Source of the DNA: CAYSPU01 sp964432995
GTDB taxonomy: Bacteria > Verrucomicrobiota > Verrucomicrobiia > Limisphaerales > JAHDYP01
NCBI GenBank assembly: GCA_964432995.1
Contig: CAYSPU010000072.1
Location: 1 to 23,223 of the forward strand
Direction: 5' to 3'
Length of the DNA: 23,223 nt
Both the position numbers and the translations under genes were made by a program. Positions 22,685 through 23,223 of the stretch are shown here, piece by piece (position 1 is the first letter of the stretch; each line of letters begins with the position of its first letter). The notes under the pieces are model-generated. The model searched no databases, had not been told where the DNA came from, and saw only the letters and a program-made list of their open reading frames with translations.

Positions 22685-22949
22685 GCGCGTCCGGTTCTCG
22701 GTCGGTGCCCTCGGTGTCGGCGGACCGTGATTGGCGCCGGATCTCGTCGAGCATCCGCCGGATTTGCTCGTGGAAGTTCCGTGGAGCTTCGACGTGTCCC
22801 CAACCCTTGCCGGCCTGGAAGAGCCCGTCCAACGCCGAGTCATGGTAACACTGCATCACGTGCGGAATATTCTGCTCGGCGAGCATGCCCTCCAGCACCT
22901 GCGCCTCGACCTCATTGTCCAAGACCGCGACTTTCTCAACTCGTTCCAT
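22677..22949 (-). CDS. DUF2007-like small protein
   Basis: A 90-residue soluble protein. Seen: MERVEKVAVLDNEVEAQVLEGMLAEQNIPHVMQCYHDSALDGLFQ, which has the strand-helix-strand pattern of DUF2007 (putative prokaryotic signal-transducing protein: a residue change at the beginning of an EAxxxxxxLxxxxIPxxxx helix-strand), then a WGHVEAP strand, a helix with FHEQIRRMLDEIRRQ and an acidic tail. ATG 22949 is preferred over the longer frame because a strong Shine-Dalgarno precedes it. It overlaps the neighbouring genes on both sides, implying one operon. Function unknown. Confidence 0.75.
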   Translation of the reverse strand: MERVEKVAVLDNEVEAQVLEGMLAEQNIPHVMQCYHDSALDGLFQAGKGWGHVEAPRNFHEQIRRMLDEIRRQSRSADTEGTDREPDAHE

Positions 22950-23223
22950 GGTTGCCTCCGGTTCGACCGTCCGTGGACGCGCAAGACTCGTTCCCTCTGG
23001 CCGTGCCATCGTAGTCTGCCCGCGCGGCGGACCACAGAATGCCCGTACCGCCAATGATACAGGCAGCGGTGTCCGCGTAGAATGGAAGCGGCGGCAGCCC
23101 CAACCGGACACCCTGCGTGAGCAGGACCAGGCCTTCCACCAGCATCCGGTCGTAGCCGATGGGCTGAGCGCCAAGCCCCTGGAGTGCAGCCGCGGCAGCC
23201 GGCCAGGGCAAGATGACACCGAA
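22936..23223 (-). CDS. C-terminal part of a hydrophobic protein running off the window
   Basis: The frame is open from the right edge of the window to TGA at 22938-22936. It reads FGVILPWPAAAAALQGLGA, GYDRMLVEGLVLLTQGVRL, PFYADTAACIIGGTGILWSA, then a polar tail. Codon third positions are strongly G/C, and the frame overlaps the start of the DUF2007-like gene by 14 bases, as in a compact operon. No family was recognised. The alternative 180-residue frame over the same bases is less plausible because it lacks hydrophobic or family structure upstream of MERVEK. Confidence 0.5.
   Translation of the reverse strand, partial: FGVILPWPAAAAALQGLGAQPIGYDRMLVEGLVLLTQGVRLGLPPLPFYADTAACIIGGTGILWSAARADYDGTARGNESCASTDGRTGGNHGTS
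22955..22959 (-). promoter_or_regulatory. Shine-Dalgarno of the DUF2007-like gene
   Basis: On the minus strand GGAGG lies five bases before ATG 22949 (context CCGGAGGCAACC). It is the strongest ribosome binding site in the window and fixes this start despite overlap with the upstream frame. Confidence 0.7.

Overview
The window is high-GC DNA that looks like a chromosomal piece of a Verrucomicrobiota bacterium, most like the Pedosphaera/Limisphaerales side of that phylum. This taxonomic call is inference. It rests on a choice-of-anchor-Q beta-helix protein ending in a DPDxDGxxxWQEW / VRWQSxxGVNYFLER tail, on exported proteins with an ALKRHQLRxGxxPEDLAELVP-type C-terminus, on a DUF5060-type glycoside hydrolase-like protein next to a GH43, and on weak or absent Shine-Dalgarno sites. 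No rRNA, tRNA, CRISPR array, transposase, integrase or phage gene was seen.

Layout. (1) 1-5650: the left edge enters a very large, internally repeated surface/secreted protein made of ~21-23-residue beta-helix rungs, PKD-like domains and two complete ~1.5 kb modules in tandem, plus partial ones at each end. Its frame is broken once, by TAA at 4109-4111, and resumes in the same frame to 5650. (2) 5647-8318, minus strand: a tight three-gene operon, sugar isomerase/epimerase-like TIM barrel, then Gfo/Idh/MocA oxidoreductase, then CHAD protein. (3) 8576-11452, plus: an LptF/LptG-type permease followed 21 bp later by a soluble two-GAF sensor histidine kinase. (4) 11658-13409: a DedA membrane protein (minus) divergent from a zinc alcohol/polyol dehydrogenase (plus). 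(5) 13606-14748, plus: an exported GH43-like glycosidase. (6) 15057-18625, plus: two tandem paralogues of an uncharacterised, N-terminally anchored protein. (7) 18841-21982, minus: an exported DUF5060-type glycoside hydrolase-like protein, a class I glutamine amidotransferase and a small YciI/muconolactone-isomerase-like protein. (8) 22331-23223, minus: overlapping small genes (a partial hydrophobic protein, a DUF2007-like protein, and a small membrane protein whose frame continues past an in-frame TGA).

How it fits together. The isomerase/oxidoreductase pair, the Zn-dehydrogenase, the GH43 and the DUF5060-type protein fit a life of degrading complex polysaccharides. The permease serves outer-membrane LPS transport, and the big repeat protein is probably displayed or secreted. 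Several intergenic gaps hold strong inverted repeats (8471, 11567, 14893, 16713, 18643, 20870), at least two of which appear to belong to one AATCCCCAAT repeat family.

No clearly new multi-gene system stands out. The most notable items are the interrupted modular repeat protein, the duplicated anchored-protein pair with its conserved start context, the second in-frame stop in the 22.3-22.7 kb membrane gene, and the 30-bp palindrome at 11567-11596.
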